Notes: generated by a model from the letters alone, not told the origin. Shown: positions 1 to 11,174, counted from the stretch's first letter. The stretch is DNA of 64,000 bases from Misgurnus anguillicaudatus (GCF_027580225.2 NC_073357.2:44044001-44108000), one strand, 5' to 3'. Numbers and translations: made by a program.

Positions 1-1830
1 GTCGGGGTAGGCGCCGTTTTGTCTCAGCGGTCTGCTAAGGATGGCAAGGTGCATCCCTGTGCCTTTTTCTCCCATCGGTTAAACCCAGCAGAGCGAAATT
101 ATGACATAGGTAATCGGGAGCTGCTGGCGGTCAGACTAGCTTTGGGTGAGTGGCGTCACTGGTTGGAGGGGACCTCGGAGCCCTTCCTGGTCTGGACGGA
201 TCATAAAAATCTCGAATACATCCGTTCAGCCAGGAGGTTATCTTCTCGTCAGGCTCGTTGGGCACTCTTCTTTGACAGATTTAACTTCACCCTCTCGTAC
301 CGGCCCGGTTCTAAGAATACCAAGCCCGACGCTCTCTCCCGTTTGTTCGAAAATCCCGGTTATGATGGGGACGAAACCATCCTCCCTGAGGGGCGGGTGG
401 TGGGTGCCCTGCGCTGGGGAATAGAACAACGGGTGAGACGGGCCGGCCGGGAGGGGGAAGTGCCAGAGGGGTGCCCAGCGGGTCGATTGTGGGTACCGAA
501 TGCGCTTCGCTCCGAGGTCATCCGGTGGGGTCACGAGTCCAAGTTAGTTTGCCATCCGGGGGTTCAGAGAACGTTGGCTACCGTACGTCAGCGTTTTTGG
601 TGGCCCTCTATGGGTCCCGATGTCAGACAGTTTGTGTTAGCCTGTCAGGTTTGTGCCCGCAATAAGGCCTCTCATCAAGCCCCTATTGGTCTGCTTAAAC
701 CGTTACCCATCCCCTCTCGTCCTTGGTCACATATCGCCATTGATTTTGTAACCAATTTGCCTAGTTCTAAGGGAAACACTGTTGTTTTGACCATTGTGGA
801 CCGCTTCTCCAAGGCGGTTCATTTTGTCCCTTTGCCCAAATTACCCACCGCCAAGGAAACTGCCCAGGTAATGATCGAACACGTCTTTCGCTTACATGGT
901 CTGCCCACAGACGTTGTTTCAGATAGGGGTCCTCAGTTTATTTCTCGTTTCTGGCAGGAATTTTGTAGACAAATAGGTTCCACAGCTAGTTTGTCTTCAG
1001 GGTATCATCCTCAGACCAACGGGCAATGCGAACGGGCTAACCAAGATTTAGGTAGAGCTCTCCGCTGTCTGACATCACAATATCCGAGCTCCTGGTGCCA
1101 ACAGTTACCCTGGGTTGAATACGCTCATAATTCTCTTCCTGTTTCTTCCCTTAACATGTCCCCATTTGAGGCGTCCATGGGGTTTCAGCCCCCTTTATTC
1201 CCGTCACAAGAACCTGATGCGGTGGTTCCGTCTGCTCTTGCTTTTGTCCGACGTTGCAAACGCACCTGGAGAAAAGCTAGATTTACATTACGTCAGGTTG
1301 CCAGACGAACCAAAGCCGCGGCCGATCGTCACCGTAGAACCGCGCCCCGCTTTATCTGTGGGCAGAAAGTATGGCTTTCGTCCAAGGATTTACCTCTCCG
1401 TGAGCCGTCTCGCAAGCTGGCTCCACGAGTCCTTGGGCCATACAGCATTGTTAAGGTTATTAATCCCGTGACGGTCAGGCTCAGATTGCCCCCAGCACTC
1501 GGTCGGGTTCACCCAGTTTTTCATGTGTCTAAACTGAAGCCTGTGTATTTTTCCCACCTTAATCCTGTTCCCTCTGCCCCCACCCCTCCCACCCCTCAGC
1601 TTATAGATGGTGCCCCTGTGTATTCAGTTAAATCTTTACTGGATGTGCGTCGCCGGGGTAGGGGATTTCAATATCTCGTAGACTGGGAAGGATATGGTCC
1701 GGAGGAGAGGTGTTGGGTACCGGCCCGGGACATTCTGGACCCTGGGCTGATAGAGGATCTTTGCCGGCGACGGGGTGAGCCTCCTCATGGACCGCCCGGT
1801 GGCGGTCGTGGGGGGGGAGTCCTGTTATGA
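1..1830 (+). CDS. pol: Ty3/gypsy retrotransposon pol polyprotein, 3' part (RNase H, integrase, chromodomain)
   Basis: The frame is open from the first base (GTC GGG GTA GGC...) to a TGA at 1828-1830, so the gene is cut by the window edge and no start is present. Counting residues from base 1: an RNase H domain covers about 1-115, with acidic residues at E40 (NRELLA), D67 (TDHKNL) and D110 (KPDALS). The integrase zinc finger has H178, H185, C215 and C218. The integrase core has D248, D308 and E344, a DD35E spacing. A C-terminal chromodomain lies at about 540-595 ([15 protein letters not shown]). No stop or frameshift interrupts these 609 residues, so the copy may be young. The products would copy the element RNA and insert the cDNA; the chromodomain would steer insertion to certain chromatin. 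These roles are known for chromoviral Ty3/gypsy elements. Gag, protease and most of the reverse transcriptase would lie upstream. Confidence 0.95.
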   Translation, partial: VGVGAVLSQRSAKDGKVHPCAFFSHRLNPAERNYDIGNRELLAVRLALGEWRHWLEGTSEPFLVWTDHKNLEYIRSARRLSSRQARWALFFDRFNFTLSYRPGSKNTKPDALSRLFENPGYDGDETILPEGRVVGALRWGIEQRVRRAGREGEVPEGCPAGRLWVPNALRSEVIRWGHESKLVCHPGVQRTLATVRQRFWWPSMGPDVRQFVLACQVCARNKASHQAPIGLLKPLPIPSRPWSHIAIDFVTNLPSSKGNTVVLTIVDRFSKAVHFVPLPKLPTAKETAQVMIEHVFRLHGLPTDVVSDRGPQFISRFWQEFCRQIGSTASLSSGYHPQTNGQCERANQDLGRALRCLTSQYPSSWCQQLPWVEYAHNSLPVSSLNMSPFEASMGFQPPLFPSQEPDAVVPSALAFVRRCKRTWRKARFTLRQVARRTKAAADRHRRTAPRFICGQKVWLSSKDLPLREPSRKLAPRVLGPYSIVKVINPVTVRLRLPPALGRVHPVFHVSKLKPVYFSHLNPVPSAPTPPTPQLIDGAPVYSVKSLLDVRRRGRGFQYLVDWEGYGPEERCWVPARDILDPGLIEDLCRRRGEPPHGPPGGGRGGGVLL

Positions 1831-2582
1831 TTTCGGTCTGATTGGCTGCTTTGTCTTTGTTTCACTATGTTTTGTGTTTTTGTTTTGACAGCTCCACACG
1901 TGCGCGTCTTCCACCTGGTGATCTCATTACCTCTGACTTCTCTCACCTGCGACCCGCACCTGATTCTCATTATTGCCCAATCCGGTTTGATTTAAATTCC
2001 CCTCGTTTCCTTTGTTCATTGCAAGTTCGTCTTTGTATGTGCCTGCCCGCTAGCCAGTCTAGTTCTAGTCTTGTCTGTATCTGTTTATTCGTATCGTATT
2101 ATTCACCGAGCTCTCTGCTGCCTTGCCTCTTAGATTTCCCTGTCCTGCCGTCAGTCTTTCCCTATTGGAGTGTCAACTATAATCCAGCTAAGGACTCTCT
2201 GTCTGTGGTATCTCCGAGCGCTGCTACAACTCTTGCGCTGTCCAGCCGCAGTGCGCTTCGGGCGCGTAATTCTGCGCTCTTCTCGGACCGCTGCAGTGCG
2301 CTGTCCAGCACGGACTCTGCTGAAGATCTGACCGCCTCTCTCTCTCTCTCCCACCAGGATTCCTTCTCTGTGCCCTGCAAGGATTTCAGCAAGTGGATTT
2401 CAAGTGGATGTCCTTAGTGTTTCCCACTTTGTGACTTTTGCATTTACACATACACACACACATATTACATGAAGACATTGTTGTTTGTTTATTTTCTACA
2501 CATACCTACTGATACTGATATTCATTAAAAAACCCTCTGCATCGGGATCCTTGACTTTTGTGGTTCTTGACAGGCCGTGACA
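1823..2582 (+). mobile_element. 3' LTR of the Ty3/gypsy element
   Basis: The LTR begins TGTTATGA just after the pol frame and a G-rich polypurine tract (1809-1819, gggggggag). It ends ...CCGTGACA at 2582, giving the usual TG...CA ends. The right limit is set by the next base, where homology to the inverted-repeat partner at 3590-3782 begins. A nearer TGACA-like end at 2572 is possible. About 760 bp is a normal LTR length. A 191-codon open frame inside it (1842-2417) is low-complexity and is not taken as a gene. The 5' LTR is outside the window, so LTR divergence (age) cannot be read. Confidence 0.85.
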
Positions 2583-3796
2583 GGTATTTAACACTTTTAG
2601 TCTCATTTCTGGTTTGTTTTAGATGAACTTCAGTGATGGACACAGAAATTTTCACAATGGGTCGTGTTTTGAGTTTTTGACTCGTTTGGAAGCGTCTCTT
2701 GACTGCTTCAGAATGGAAGTCAATGGCCATGCACAAACATGTCATTAAAACAACACTTAACGTTCATTTTCAAAACTGTGCTACTAAAAACAAGTCGTGT
2801 AGCGAAATACAGTTTCTGCCGTGTTTTATTTGGCATTTTGAAAAATTGACTTCTCTTGGAAGACTCATTGCTCGCTGATATATCACTCCGCCGCCGGGAA
2901 ACAGAAAAGGGTCTGTTTACATGTGGTTGTAGCTGGACCAGGATATTCGAATATTCGTTCCGTGGGTTGACATTCGATTTTCAGTTTTGAGATTCGGATA
3001 TATATATATTTTACAGTGTTAATGCAGAGCTTTTGCCAAGCAGGAAGTGCGCTTCACGCTCCCGCTCTATAGGGGGCGCAGAGAGACCAACATCCATAGC
3101 CAACAGCCACCAAACACCAGTGGAAGAGATCGAACGGAAAGCGCGCTTCCTGCTTTGGCATTCACGCTAATAGTGTTGTAAATAATGTTCAGTTTCTTGC
3201 AAAAACTCGGAGTTATGGGGGATTACTGTTGTATTGGATATGCTTTAGCTCTTAAAGTGTGCGGATCTGTTGACTTGCATGACGGAGCACTGGGGTTTCT
3301 GCAAAATATCTTCTTTATTGTTCTGCTGATGAAAAAAACATATTGGATGGTGTAATTGTTATAAATAAACTTGATTTTGAAAGTATGCTACCATTTTATT
3401 ACAGTTTGTTGGACTACGTTCATTCATGCTTCAGACTCAAATATAAAGCGGAAGTATATACGTGGTTGTGAGGTATCTGAAAAAATAGTTCCACTATAGC
3501 AAATAACACGGATTGAAATCATACATTGCGCCAATATATTTGTTTTTAATCATCAACGAAAACACGAACCACTCGGTGAGTAGTACAGTTTTGAAAATGA
3601 ACGTTAAGTGTTGTTTTAATGACATGTTTGTGCATGGTCATTGACTTCCATTCTGAAGCAGTCAAGAGACGCTTCTAAATGAGTCGAAAAGTCAAGACAT
3701 GACCCATTGTCAAAATGTCAGTGTCCATCACTGTAGTTCATCCAAAACAAACCAGAAATGAGACTCAAAGTGTTAAATACCGGAATTATCCTTTAA
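2583..3796. mobile_element. Non-autonomous TTAA-type DNA element with ~200-bp inverted repeats, left end cut by the gypsy LTR
   Basis: Bases 2583-2785 are the reverse complement of about 3580-3782 with scattered mismatches. The right end continues to a CCTTTAA terminus (TTAA at 3793-3796). The matching left terminus (TTAAAGGATAATTCC) is absent because the gypsy LTR abuts the repeat at 2582. No transposase frame is visible in the 1.2 kb. The TTAA end is typical of Kolobok- or piggyBac-type MITEs; superfamily is inference. Confidence 0.85.
3013..3185. repeat. Nested imperfect inverted repeat
   Basis: The segment 3015-3056 (with AGCAGGAAGTGCGC) pairs imperfectly with 3140-3183 (GCGCGCTTCCTGCT...). 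It lies in the loop of the larger inverted-repeat element and may be a small inserted MITE. No clear target duplication was found. Confidence 0.45.
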
Positions 3797-4885
3797 GATA
3801 TACAAATTCTCTAGCAGTGCTTTTATATTTTGTTAGCCTCAACTGCTCAAATGAAAGCAACTTTTGTAACTTCAGTATCACACGTTGAAGCCCGTATTTG
3901 CATGACTGATGGCTAATGCGAAACAGCTTCACAATCTATTTTTATTTTCTACTTGCTTTCGCAAAAGAGTCAAAAACACAATATAATAATTTACGACATC
4001 TGCTTTTCAAAGCACAATGACAGAAAATAACTTCAGCTCCTATTCTAATGGATTAGGCGAAAGATTTTAGCATTTAATATTGCATGCGCACTGGGTTTTT
4101 GTGCAATTGACCAACATGACACTCCTAAGTGTATAAATGGGTAGCTTTATGATGATAAGATCACTGGCTATTAAGATATTTATGTGACACGCTCACTGAC
4201 GGATCCATCTCCACACTGCCGCCTTTACGCCTCAGTGGGCCGGTGAGGATCAAGCGCAAATTCACCAAATGGGCTCGTTAAATGGAGAGGAAATTTAATA
4301 AATTAGTTTCTCTGCTCTCAAAGTCATGAGGAGAAAATCAAACATTTTGGGATTGATGGAGCCCATATTAGGATATTCAAAATACATCAGTTTCTCTTTA
4401 ATTATATTCTTCTGACAAAGATCTGTCTATGGAAGTGGAGAGCAGGGGTGTATGTGACGTTCATGTAACACTGATAATCAATTAATGTAGTATTGCACTT
4501 GATGTACTTAGTGTGGCCATATCATGTGCATACAAACAGTCATGATCAACTGTTCTGAATGGTTTTTATTTTTTTACTGTAGATTAAGTCATCTTTGCTT
4601 TAAAAGTTGCATGTTTTTATATTACCATCAGTGGTAGTGTCATTATCATTATTGTTAACAATCTAAGATGATACGGTTTGTACAGTATGCAGAAATGGGG
4701 CTCCCGTGCACATTTTGCCAAAATTGGCACATACAAAATGCTTAGAGGGCAACCCAGCTTACATTTGCCATAACTGTTATCATTTAACTGTGTAGGTGGG
4801 GTCGATTTGAAATTACCGTTGTTTTTTGCTGATGATTGAAAGCATTTAAAAATGTCTTTATGTGGTTTAATGATGATTATATGCA
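3797..4885. other. No gene seen; mostly unique sequence
   Basis: AT-rich sequence with no coding frame of note. Part of it (about 4190-4400) is more GC-balanced and shows no repeat I recognise. It could be a conserved non-coding block, but only a cross-species alignment would show that. Confidence 0.5.
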
Positions 4886-4945
4886 TTTTACATTTACATA
4901 CATTAATTTAGCAGACACTTTAATCCAAAGCAACTTATAAATAAC
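4886..4945 (-). mobile_element. SINE tail fragment (tRNA-derived SINE family)
   Basis: Reads TTTACATTTACATACATTAA then AGCAGACACTTTAATCCAAAG. This is the reverse-strand 3' end of the same SINE seen complete at 9229-9363 and 62550-62722. The tRNA-like head is missing, as expected for a 5'-truncated copy. Confidence 0.75.
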
Positions 4946-4952
4946 AGAGTAT

Positions 4953-5193
4953 TTAAAGGGATAGCTTACTCAAAATTAAAAATTCTGTTATTATTTTACT
5001 GCCCACAGTGGCTGTACCCATTCCATAGCAGGAATAACAAATACTATTGAAGTCAACGGGTACAGTCTACTGTGTGCTTACCATCATTTATCAAAGTACA
5101 TTCTTGTGTGTCCAACAGAATAAAGAAATCCACACAGGTTTAGATGCGTAAATAATAACCGAATTGTAATTTTTGGATGAATTATTTCTTTAA
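4953..5193. mobile_element. TTAA-flanked MITE
   Basis: Begins TTAAAGGGATAGCTTACTC and ends GAATTATTTCTTTAA. The inner part (attctgttattattttactg) resembles the left end of the 52555-54777 element. The 241-bp copy is diverged and has no coding capacity. Confidence 0.75.
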
Positions 5194-5261
5194 CATGTTG
5201 TAATTTCCCTTATTTTGCTTGCTGTTTATGCTGTACAAAATGCTTGTTTATTTTCAATTCA

Positions 5262-5316
5262 GTGTTAGGTCAAAATAGGACAAACCCAGCCGCTGGGTTA
5301 AATTAACCCAGAAAAT
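5262..5316. repeat. GGGTTAA-type MITE fragment
   Basis: Contains TGTTAGGTCAAAATAGGAC and a local palindrome around GCTGGGTTAAATTAACCCAG. It matches the ends of the MITE at 19853-20043 and the 56.7-58.1 kb array. Confidence 0.55.
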
Positions 5317-5364
5317 GTTTATACGGGAATGATTCTACGTTTTATTTTCCAGTAAAGCAAAATG

Positions 5365-5580
5365 TGAGCAGTTGAGTCAGGCTTGTAACCTGAAAGTTGA
5401 CGGTTCAAGTCTCACGATCGGAAGGTTGTGACTGAGGTGCCCGTAAGCAAGGCACCTGTCCCCCAATTGCTCCCCGGGCGCTGCAGGGATAGTTTGTTCA
5501 TGAATTGAATGCATGTGTTTACTACTCACTATGTGGGTTAAATCATTCAAATATAGGTTACCATACATTGGCCATTATGT
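5365..5580 (+). mobile_element. V-type SINE (tRNA-derived head plus conserved core)
   Basis: The tRNA-like part has a B box (GGTTCAAGTCTC near 5403). It is followed by the core GTGACTGAGGTGCCC...GGCACCTGTCCCCCAATTGC and CCCCGGGCGCTGCAG. This core is characteristic of teleost V-SINEs (HE1-like). The tail (gtgggttaaat...ccatacattggcc) is diverged. A 5' part of the head is missing. Confidence 0.8.
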
Positions 5581-5612
5581 CATTTTTTTTTTAAACTCCT
5601 GCTCTGGAAGCC

Positions 5613-5818
5613 TACACTGTAAAATATTTGCTGTAATTATGCAGCTGGTTGCCAGTAACTTACTGTAGAAGATAAAGACTGAAAATGTTTTATGTTAATT
5701 TAACTTTGAAAAACTGTTGCCAGAAAATAACATAAATGTAAAATCTACAGTAAGCTACTGGCAGCTAGTTGCCAGTTATACCCAGTAATACTGTAATTTA
5801 TACAGAATTTTTTACAGT
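5613..5818. mobile_element. Palindromic MITE
   Basis: The ends are ACACTGTAAAA and TTTTTTACAGT. The arms share GCAGCTGGTTGCCAGTAAC (left) and its reverse-strand match CTACTGGCAGCTAGTTGCC (right). It is about 206 bp, non-coding, and superfamily is not assigned. Confidence 0.65.
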
Positions 5819-5877
5819 CTATTTAGGTCCACTTTCAAAAAGTGTACACAAACGAATTAGAAACCTTGGAGTAGTAG

Positions 5878-6050
5878 GAGCCGATGGTGTAGTGGACAGC
5901 GCTCCAACACTTTCGGCGACCCAAGTTCGATTCCTGGCTCGTAGTCATTTGCTGATCCCATACCCCTCTCTCCTCCCTGTACTTTCCTGTCCTCTCCTAA
6001 CCTCACTGTTCAATAAAAGGCAAAAACTGGCCAAAAAATATAACTTCGTC
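5878..6050 (+). mobile_element. tRNA-derived SINE, unit 1 of a dimer
   Basis: The head has an A-box-like GATGGTGTAGTGG and a B box GTTCGATTCC (about 5925). The body contains CTCTCCTCCCTGTACTTTCC and the tail AATAAAAGGCAAAAACTGGCC. A 13-bp direct repeat, GAAACCTTGGAGT, lies just upstream (5860-5872) and again after unit 2 (6260-6272). It would be transcribed by RNA polymerase III if active. It is not a functional tRNA gene. Confidence 0.85.
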
Positions 6051-6259
6051 GAAGCCAATGGTGCAGTGGGCAGGGCTCCGACATGTGGTACTTTCGCACT
6101 TTCTACGACCCGAGTTCGATTCCCCGCTCGTGGTCATTTGCAAATCCAATACCCTTCTCTCCTCCCTGTACTTTCCTGTCCACTCCAAACTCACTGTTAA
6201 ATAAAGGCAAAAACTGGCCAAAAAATAACTTTAAAAAAAGTATATAACTTAAAAAAAAA
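6051..6259 (+). mobile_element. tRNA-derived SINE, unit 2 of a dimer
   Basis: A second copy of the same SINE in the same direction, with B box GTTCGATTCC (about 6113), the same body and the same AATAAAGGCAAAAACTGGCC tail followed by an A-rich run. TATAACTT occurs at the junction with unit 1 and again in the tail, so unit 2 may have inserted into the A-rich tail of unit 1. Confidence 0.85.
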
Positions 6260-6342
6260 GAAACCTTGGAGTGATTTTTGATGACATATTTTACACATGT
6301 ATTGTCAATGATGCTTAAGACACAAACATTTTAAAGCTTTAC

Positions 6343-6764
6343 ATTGCAAAAAAATGACTTCATTACTTAGTATTTTTGTCTTGTTTTTAGTAGAAATATC
6401 TAAAAATTATTTATTTAAAATCATTTTTTTGATGAGAAAAATTACCTAAGAAAAGTAGATCTAGTTTATAGACAAAAAATATACAATTTAAGTCAATTTA
6501 AACAAAATTATCTGCCAATGGGGTGAGAAAAAAGTTTTCTTTTTTCTTAAACACTAAATTTAAGCAGAATTTTCCCACCACATTGGCAGATACTTTTGCT
6601 TGTTTTAAGCAAAAATGCACTTAAATTGTATAGTTTTTGTCTAAAAACTACTTATTTTCTTAGGTCATTTTGCGCATCAAGAAAATGCATCTTGATTTAA
6701 GAATTTTTTGATATTTCTACTGAAAACAAGACAAAAATACAAATTAGGAAAATCATGTTTTGCA
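6343..6764. mobile_element. Long palindromic MITE (~200-bp arms)
   Basis: The left arm (from TTGCAAAAAAATGA, then TTTTTGTCTTGTTTTTAGTA) is complemented by the right arm (ending TGTTTTGCAG). The two arms meet near 6545. Shared inner motifs are ATCTGCCAATGGGGTG and CCACATTGGCAGAT. The near-complete palindrome has no coding sequence. Confidence 0.85.
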
Positions 6765-6779
6765 GTTTATGGAAAAATA

Positions 6780-7252
6780 ACCCTTTAACTGGCGCAGCCC
6801 TTTTTGAGTGAGGGGTTGGTGAAAAGGTGATATACACCTTTAAATTAATATAACTTAAAATTAATTTTGGTAATTTTTTGTTTTAAAGAAGACACTTCAA
6901 CGTTTTTTAGGGAAGTGTCTGGAGGTGAAAATATTCATTTTTTAAAGCAGTTTAAATTTATTTGTAATAAATAAAAATGCAATATAGTATTATTTTTAAT
7001 ACATAAAATTGTAAAAAAAAACCTGAGGTTTGTGCTGGTTTGCTTTGAGGTTTGCTGCCTACTAGTGTCACAAATGAATAAATTACAGTTACTGCATTAT
7101 TATTACTGCTAAAAGGTTTTGAAATATGAAAACTACATTCTTAGACCTTTCCAACAATATATTGTTTGTCGTGATAGATTAACATTTACATAGAAAATAT
7201 TGAAGTAAGCGTAGGTGTCCCGCTCACGGGACAGCGCCAATTAACGGGATAA
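6780..7252. mobile_element. Probable short-TIR non-autonomous DNA element
   Basis: Left end AACCCTTTAACTGGCGCAGCC pairs imperfectly with right end ACAGCGCCAATTAACGGGAT. The interior is AT-rich with no coding frame. The boundaries are approximate and no target duplication was settled. Confidence 0.5.
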
Positions 7253-8108
7253 ATAAATAATGAAAAATCAAAGTATTATAGTTAAATATTAAATTTATTG
7301 TGTTAAATTATATTGTTTTTTATCTGAAGAGGAGCTGTTGAGTCAGTTCTATGCTTTGCTGTATATGGCGGCTGAGTGTTAGATGTGATTGGGTGTTTGT
7401 CAGACACAATGGCTCTCTCTAAGCTCACACATTGGACGTGTTGTCTGAATTGTTTTATAGGTCTCTCCCGGTCGAGTCTCTCTGTTAATCAGTCCTGTCA
7501 TGACTAATGCCACGGCTCCTCTCGACATGTTGTGTGTTTACACCACTCATACGCTTGTTGTCATGGTGAGCGTAACCCATGGTAATTAGCCTAATGGTGC
7601 TAATGAGGGAGCTGACATGAAAAAGCCAGTGTTAGGACAGCATCTGATCGACAGCATTACAAATTTACACACACGGACACACTTGTGTACACACACACAC
7701 TTACTACTTGCCATACAAAAAGCTGCATCATCATAATAATGGCCTCAATTCCAGGACATTACATATAAAAACAAGTATTTTACTTCTAGACAGATCCTCA
7801 AAAATCAGTCACACTCCATTTTACCTTAGGACAAATTAGCTCTAAAATTTAAAAAACCAAAACAAAAGGTTGAGATACTATACAGCAAAAATATATGCAG
7901 CTAACCTGTCCTACTCACATCTTATTTTGCTGTTAATTACCGTCTGACCGTACATTATCCTGCTTATTACATGGCTACTTATCAAATAAATAGATGGACA
8001 TGCAAAATTGATTTGAGTTGAAATTTAATTACGTGAGGAAAAAAAGGCCCCAGAATGATACGGAGGATGTGAAACTAGCAATGTCAGGGGCGTTTACATC
8101 AAAGCATT
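7253..8108. other. No gene seen; repeat-poor stretch
   Basis: Mixed-composition sequence without convincing coding frames. There is a short CA/AC run near 7665-7700. The blocks 7320-7650 and 7920-8100 match no repeat I recognise and are candidates for conserved non-coding sequence (inference only). Confidence 0.45.
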
Positions 8109-8926
8109 TTAAAGGGATAGTTTGGCCAAAAATGATATTAAACCCCCAAATGATTTACTCACCCCCAAGCCGTCCGAGATGCATTTGTCCGTAATTTTTT
8201 AGACTAACACATTTTTAGCTATTTTAGAATTTTTTTAGATGTTTCAGTTAATCAAATGTAAAGTTATGGGGTACATTACTAGTCCAAAAATGTGCATCCA
8301 TCACAAAATAAATCCAAACGTCTCCACGATGATAAACAGACGCCTTCTGAGGGTAATAATCTGTGCCATTTTGTTGTAGAAATATCCATATTTAAAACTT
8401 TATTAACGGAAAATAACTAGCTTCTGGTAATGCTGCAATCTTAGACTCCTCTGTATTCAGAAGAGAGTATCAGCATAGTGTACGCACTTTTCTTAGTGAC
8501 GTATGACAAATTCGGAGGGCGGGGGCACAGAGCAGCAGCACAGTACCCTCCATAAACTGCATACGCTCCTATCTTGAATGCGGATGTGACTAAGATGGCG
8601 ACGTTACCAGAAGCTAGTTATTTTTGTTTATAAAGTTTTAAATATGAATATTTCTACAATAAAACAGCACAGATTACCCTCAGAAGGCCTTTGTTTATCA
8701 TCGTGGATCCGCACAAATTTATTTTGTAAAGGATGGATGCACATTTTTTGGACTTGAATGAGTGGACCCCGTAACTTTACTTCTGATTAACTGAAACATC
8801 TAAGACATTTTCTAAAATAACTGAAAATCTGTTAGTCTGAAAAATGATGGACATATGCATCTCAGACAGCTTGGGGATGAGTAAATCATGGGTTTGATAT
8901 CATTTTTGGCCAAACTATCCCTTTAA
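8109..8926. mobile_element. TTAA-flanked MITE with ~370-bp inverted repeats
   Basis: Starts TTAAAGGGATAGTTTGGCC and ends GGCCAAACTATCCCTTTAA. Almost all of each half is complementary to the other, for example CCCAAGCCGTCC against AGACAGCTTGGGG, and GAAGCTAGTTATTT against AAATAACTAGCTTC. The loop lies near 8440-8590. The TTAA at both ends is the target-site signature. It has no transposase. Confidence 0.9.
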
Positions 8927-9067
8927 ACGCGTCTGAAAACGCCAGGCGGATGCCAACTGTGGGCGCTTGCCAGTGTTTCTTCACCTGGTCGCTTTGGTTG
9001 CTATGATACTTCCGCTTTGTTTTTCAGTTGTTGTACGATGCACCGGTTGGTTGTTGTGATATTTGCA

Positions 9068-9081
9068 CCCCCCCCCCCCCC
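9068..9081 (+). repeat. Poly-C run (C14)
   Basis: Fourteen consecutive C, then ACCCCC. A mononucleotide run likely to be variable in length. Confidence 0.95.
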
Positions 9082-9228
9082 ACCCCCGTCCTTCACTATG
9101 ATTGGACGGCTGAGTGAAAAGTGACATTGACCAGCTGAGCATTTCACACTGGGTGCTCAGCACTGGCCGTGGAAACACTTGAAAACATACACCGGTCATG
9201 TACACGTCCCCTTATGTGAGAAAACTTC

Positions 9229-9363
9229 TGTATAGCTCAGTGGTAGAGCATTGTAAAAGCAGTGCAAAAGGTCATGGGTTTGAACCCAGGGAACACACAT
9301 ACTGATAAAAAATTTAAGTCGCTTTAAATAAAATCATAAACGCAAATGCATAAATGTAAATTT
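9229..9363 (+). mobile_element. tRNA-derived SINE, near full length
   Basis: The head reads TGTATAGCTCAGTGGTAGAGC (A box) and GGTTTGAACCC (B box). It is followed by AAGTCGCTTTAAATAAAATC and the tail AATGCATAAATGTAAATT. The structure matches the common cypriniform SINE with a LINE-derived tail. Box sequences are partly decayed, so it is not a functional tRNA gene. Confidence 0.85.
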
Positions 9364-10044
9364 ATAATGGTTCAACATTCAGTTATGTAATTTAGTGGTT
9401 ATTACACAAAAATATTTGATTGCAGAATGACTTGTTCGACCAATCAGAATCAAGCATTCACAAATTTTTAAATATTATATGTGCAATGAAAATCTATTAC
9501 ATGCCAGTTGTACTTAGCTGGAGTGTGTGTAATGCATTTTACTGTGTATTTCGATAATGGTGTGTTTCTGTTGGAGTATGTGTGTGGATCATGGCTACAC
9601 ACATCACACAGTCTAAGCACCATCTGTGTGCACTGAGCTTTGCAATCACAGTAGCATACACACTCAAAGAGCATGAAGACGCTATGTGCAATAGAAACTA
9701 TAATGCGATGAGTGTGTGTTTGATTGTATGAAGACTCAGAGTGGTACACATGACACAAGCCATACCCTCAAGTTCATCTGTCAGCATGCATGATATCATG
9801 GTAAACCTGTTTTGAAACACCTCCCTCCCTTTCCTTTCCCACTCAGTCTCTCTCTTTCTCTGTCTCACACACACTATCTCACTCTCCCTCCACCTCTTGT
9901 TCCCTTTTCTAAATCTCAAAGGAGACTGTGTGTACTCTATATTTATTATCCTGGGTGGCACTGTTGATAGATGGGATACCTGCACAATTACAAGGGCACA
10001 ACATTACCTTTTCCTAGCTGATAGGGTGAAAAACACACTTTCTA

Positions 10045-10049
<5 letters not shown>

Positions 10050-10115
<66 letters not shown>
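10050..10115 (+). repeat. (CT)n microsatellite, ~33 units
   Basis: An uninterrupted CT run. It generates poly-Leu/Ser and poly-Arg/Glu false frames on the two strands. Confidence 0.98.
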
Positions 10116-10118
<3 letters not shown>

Positions 10119-10877
10119 TCAGAAAGGCTGATTTTATATTATGAAGACATCTCCTATTCTGGACAGAAGGTACAATCTAGACCTTTTAACAAAGAAACCC
10201 CTAAAGTACACATGGCACAGTCACCTAACAGAAAATATTCCCCAATGTGAAAACCGAGGTCTCTGCTTTATGCATTCTGCAGATGTAAAACATAATGGCC
10301 TTTTCCTTTCAAACTGTAATTTTGAATCCGGTTGCAAGGACCATCAACGCTCATTCAAATAAAAAATAAAGGTGTCAAGAAAGGGCGAATAAAGAGTTTG
10401 AACACTGCTTTCATAATGTTCCCAAATGCACAGGAAAGTAGCGAAACGCTCACCGGTGTATATGTGCAACACATTATATTGACACAGGCCCAGAGCATCA
10501 TATTAAAGGTGTTTCTTTGTGGCATAATGTTAAGGCAGCCAAAGTCGGGACATTTATCTTTATTCTGCTGAGATTCGTGAAAGGAGAGATTGAGAGGAGG
10601 CCGATGATGCAGGGTGTTCTGAGGCGGACATCTTGAAGCGTGATGTTGAGGTATGTTCCTGCTCGGGCAGGGGAGGCATCGACATATAAAATGGTTGTAA
10701 ATTTGCATTAGGCTCAATCCATCATAGGTGAGAGGAAAGAGAGTGGGGACAGCGAGCGAGAAGCTGTGTTGTACGCTGTGGAGCAGGCAGCCTCTGACAG
10801 ATTCCTCTTTAAGTGACTGTGAATGCAACAATTCCACAAATAATTTGTCAAGCGCTGCAGCTGAACTAGCTCTGAAC

Positions 10878-10882
<5 letters not shown>

Positions 10883-10921
<39 letters not shown>
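10883..10921 (+). repeat. (CT)n microsatellite, ~19 units
   Basis: An uninterrupted CT run. Confidence 0.98.
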
Positions 10922-10924
<3 letters not shown>

Positions 10925-11174
10925 GCCACAGCTATAGAGTTGCCCCTTTCTCCAAAATTAGAAAATAATTGCAGATTTCTAGAAAAACAGAAATAATATA
11001 TTCAGAACTTTTTTTTTTTATTTTCAATTCATGATTTTAAGTAATCATTATGTTTCTTAAATCAAATTACTTTATCCAAACCACAGTTGATTAACATTTG
11101 TTTTGAGAAAGAGTTGAAAATATGTGGAATTTATTTAAATTAAAATTCAATAAACATTACCTCCATCTTTTAAC

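Larger units (their letters stand above)
9364..11174. other. No gene seen; low-complexity-rich stretch
   Basis: 9378-9462 carries a MITE fragment (ACCAATCAGAATCAAGCATT) that recurs near 27830. The rest is unique or simple sequence with TG/CA-rich (9510-9740) and CT-rich tracts. The long frames here are produced by the (CT)n repeats and are not taken as genes. Confidence 0.5.

Noticed and set aside
1842..2417. 191-codon open frame inside the LTR
   Set aside because: It is Ser/Leu-rich low-complexity sequence, lies wholly within the LTR and shows no domain.
5878..6259. tRNA genes suggested by B-box matches (also at 9229, 16225, 35994, 62550)
   Set aside because: They are SINE heads: the body and tail sequences are shared between copies and the tRNA arms do not form a full cloverleaf.
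9897..10250. Frame with poly-Leu/Ser across the (CT)n tract
   Set aside because: Generated by the dinucleotide repeat; the same holds for frames at 10714-10937 and 51563-51911.
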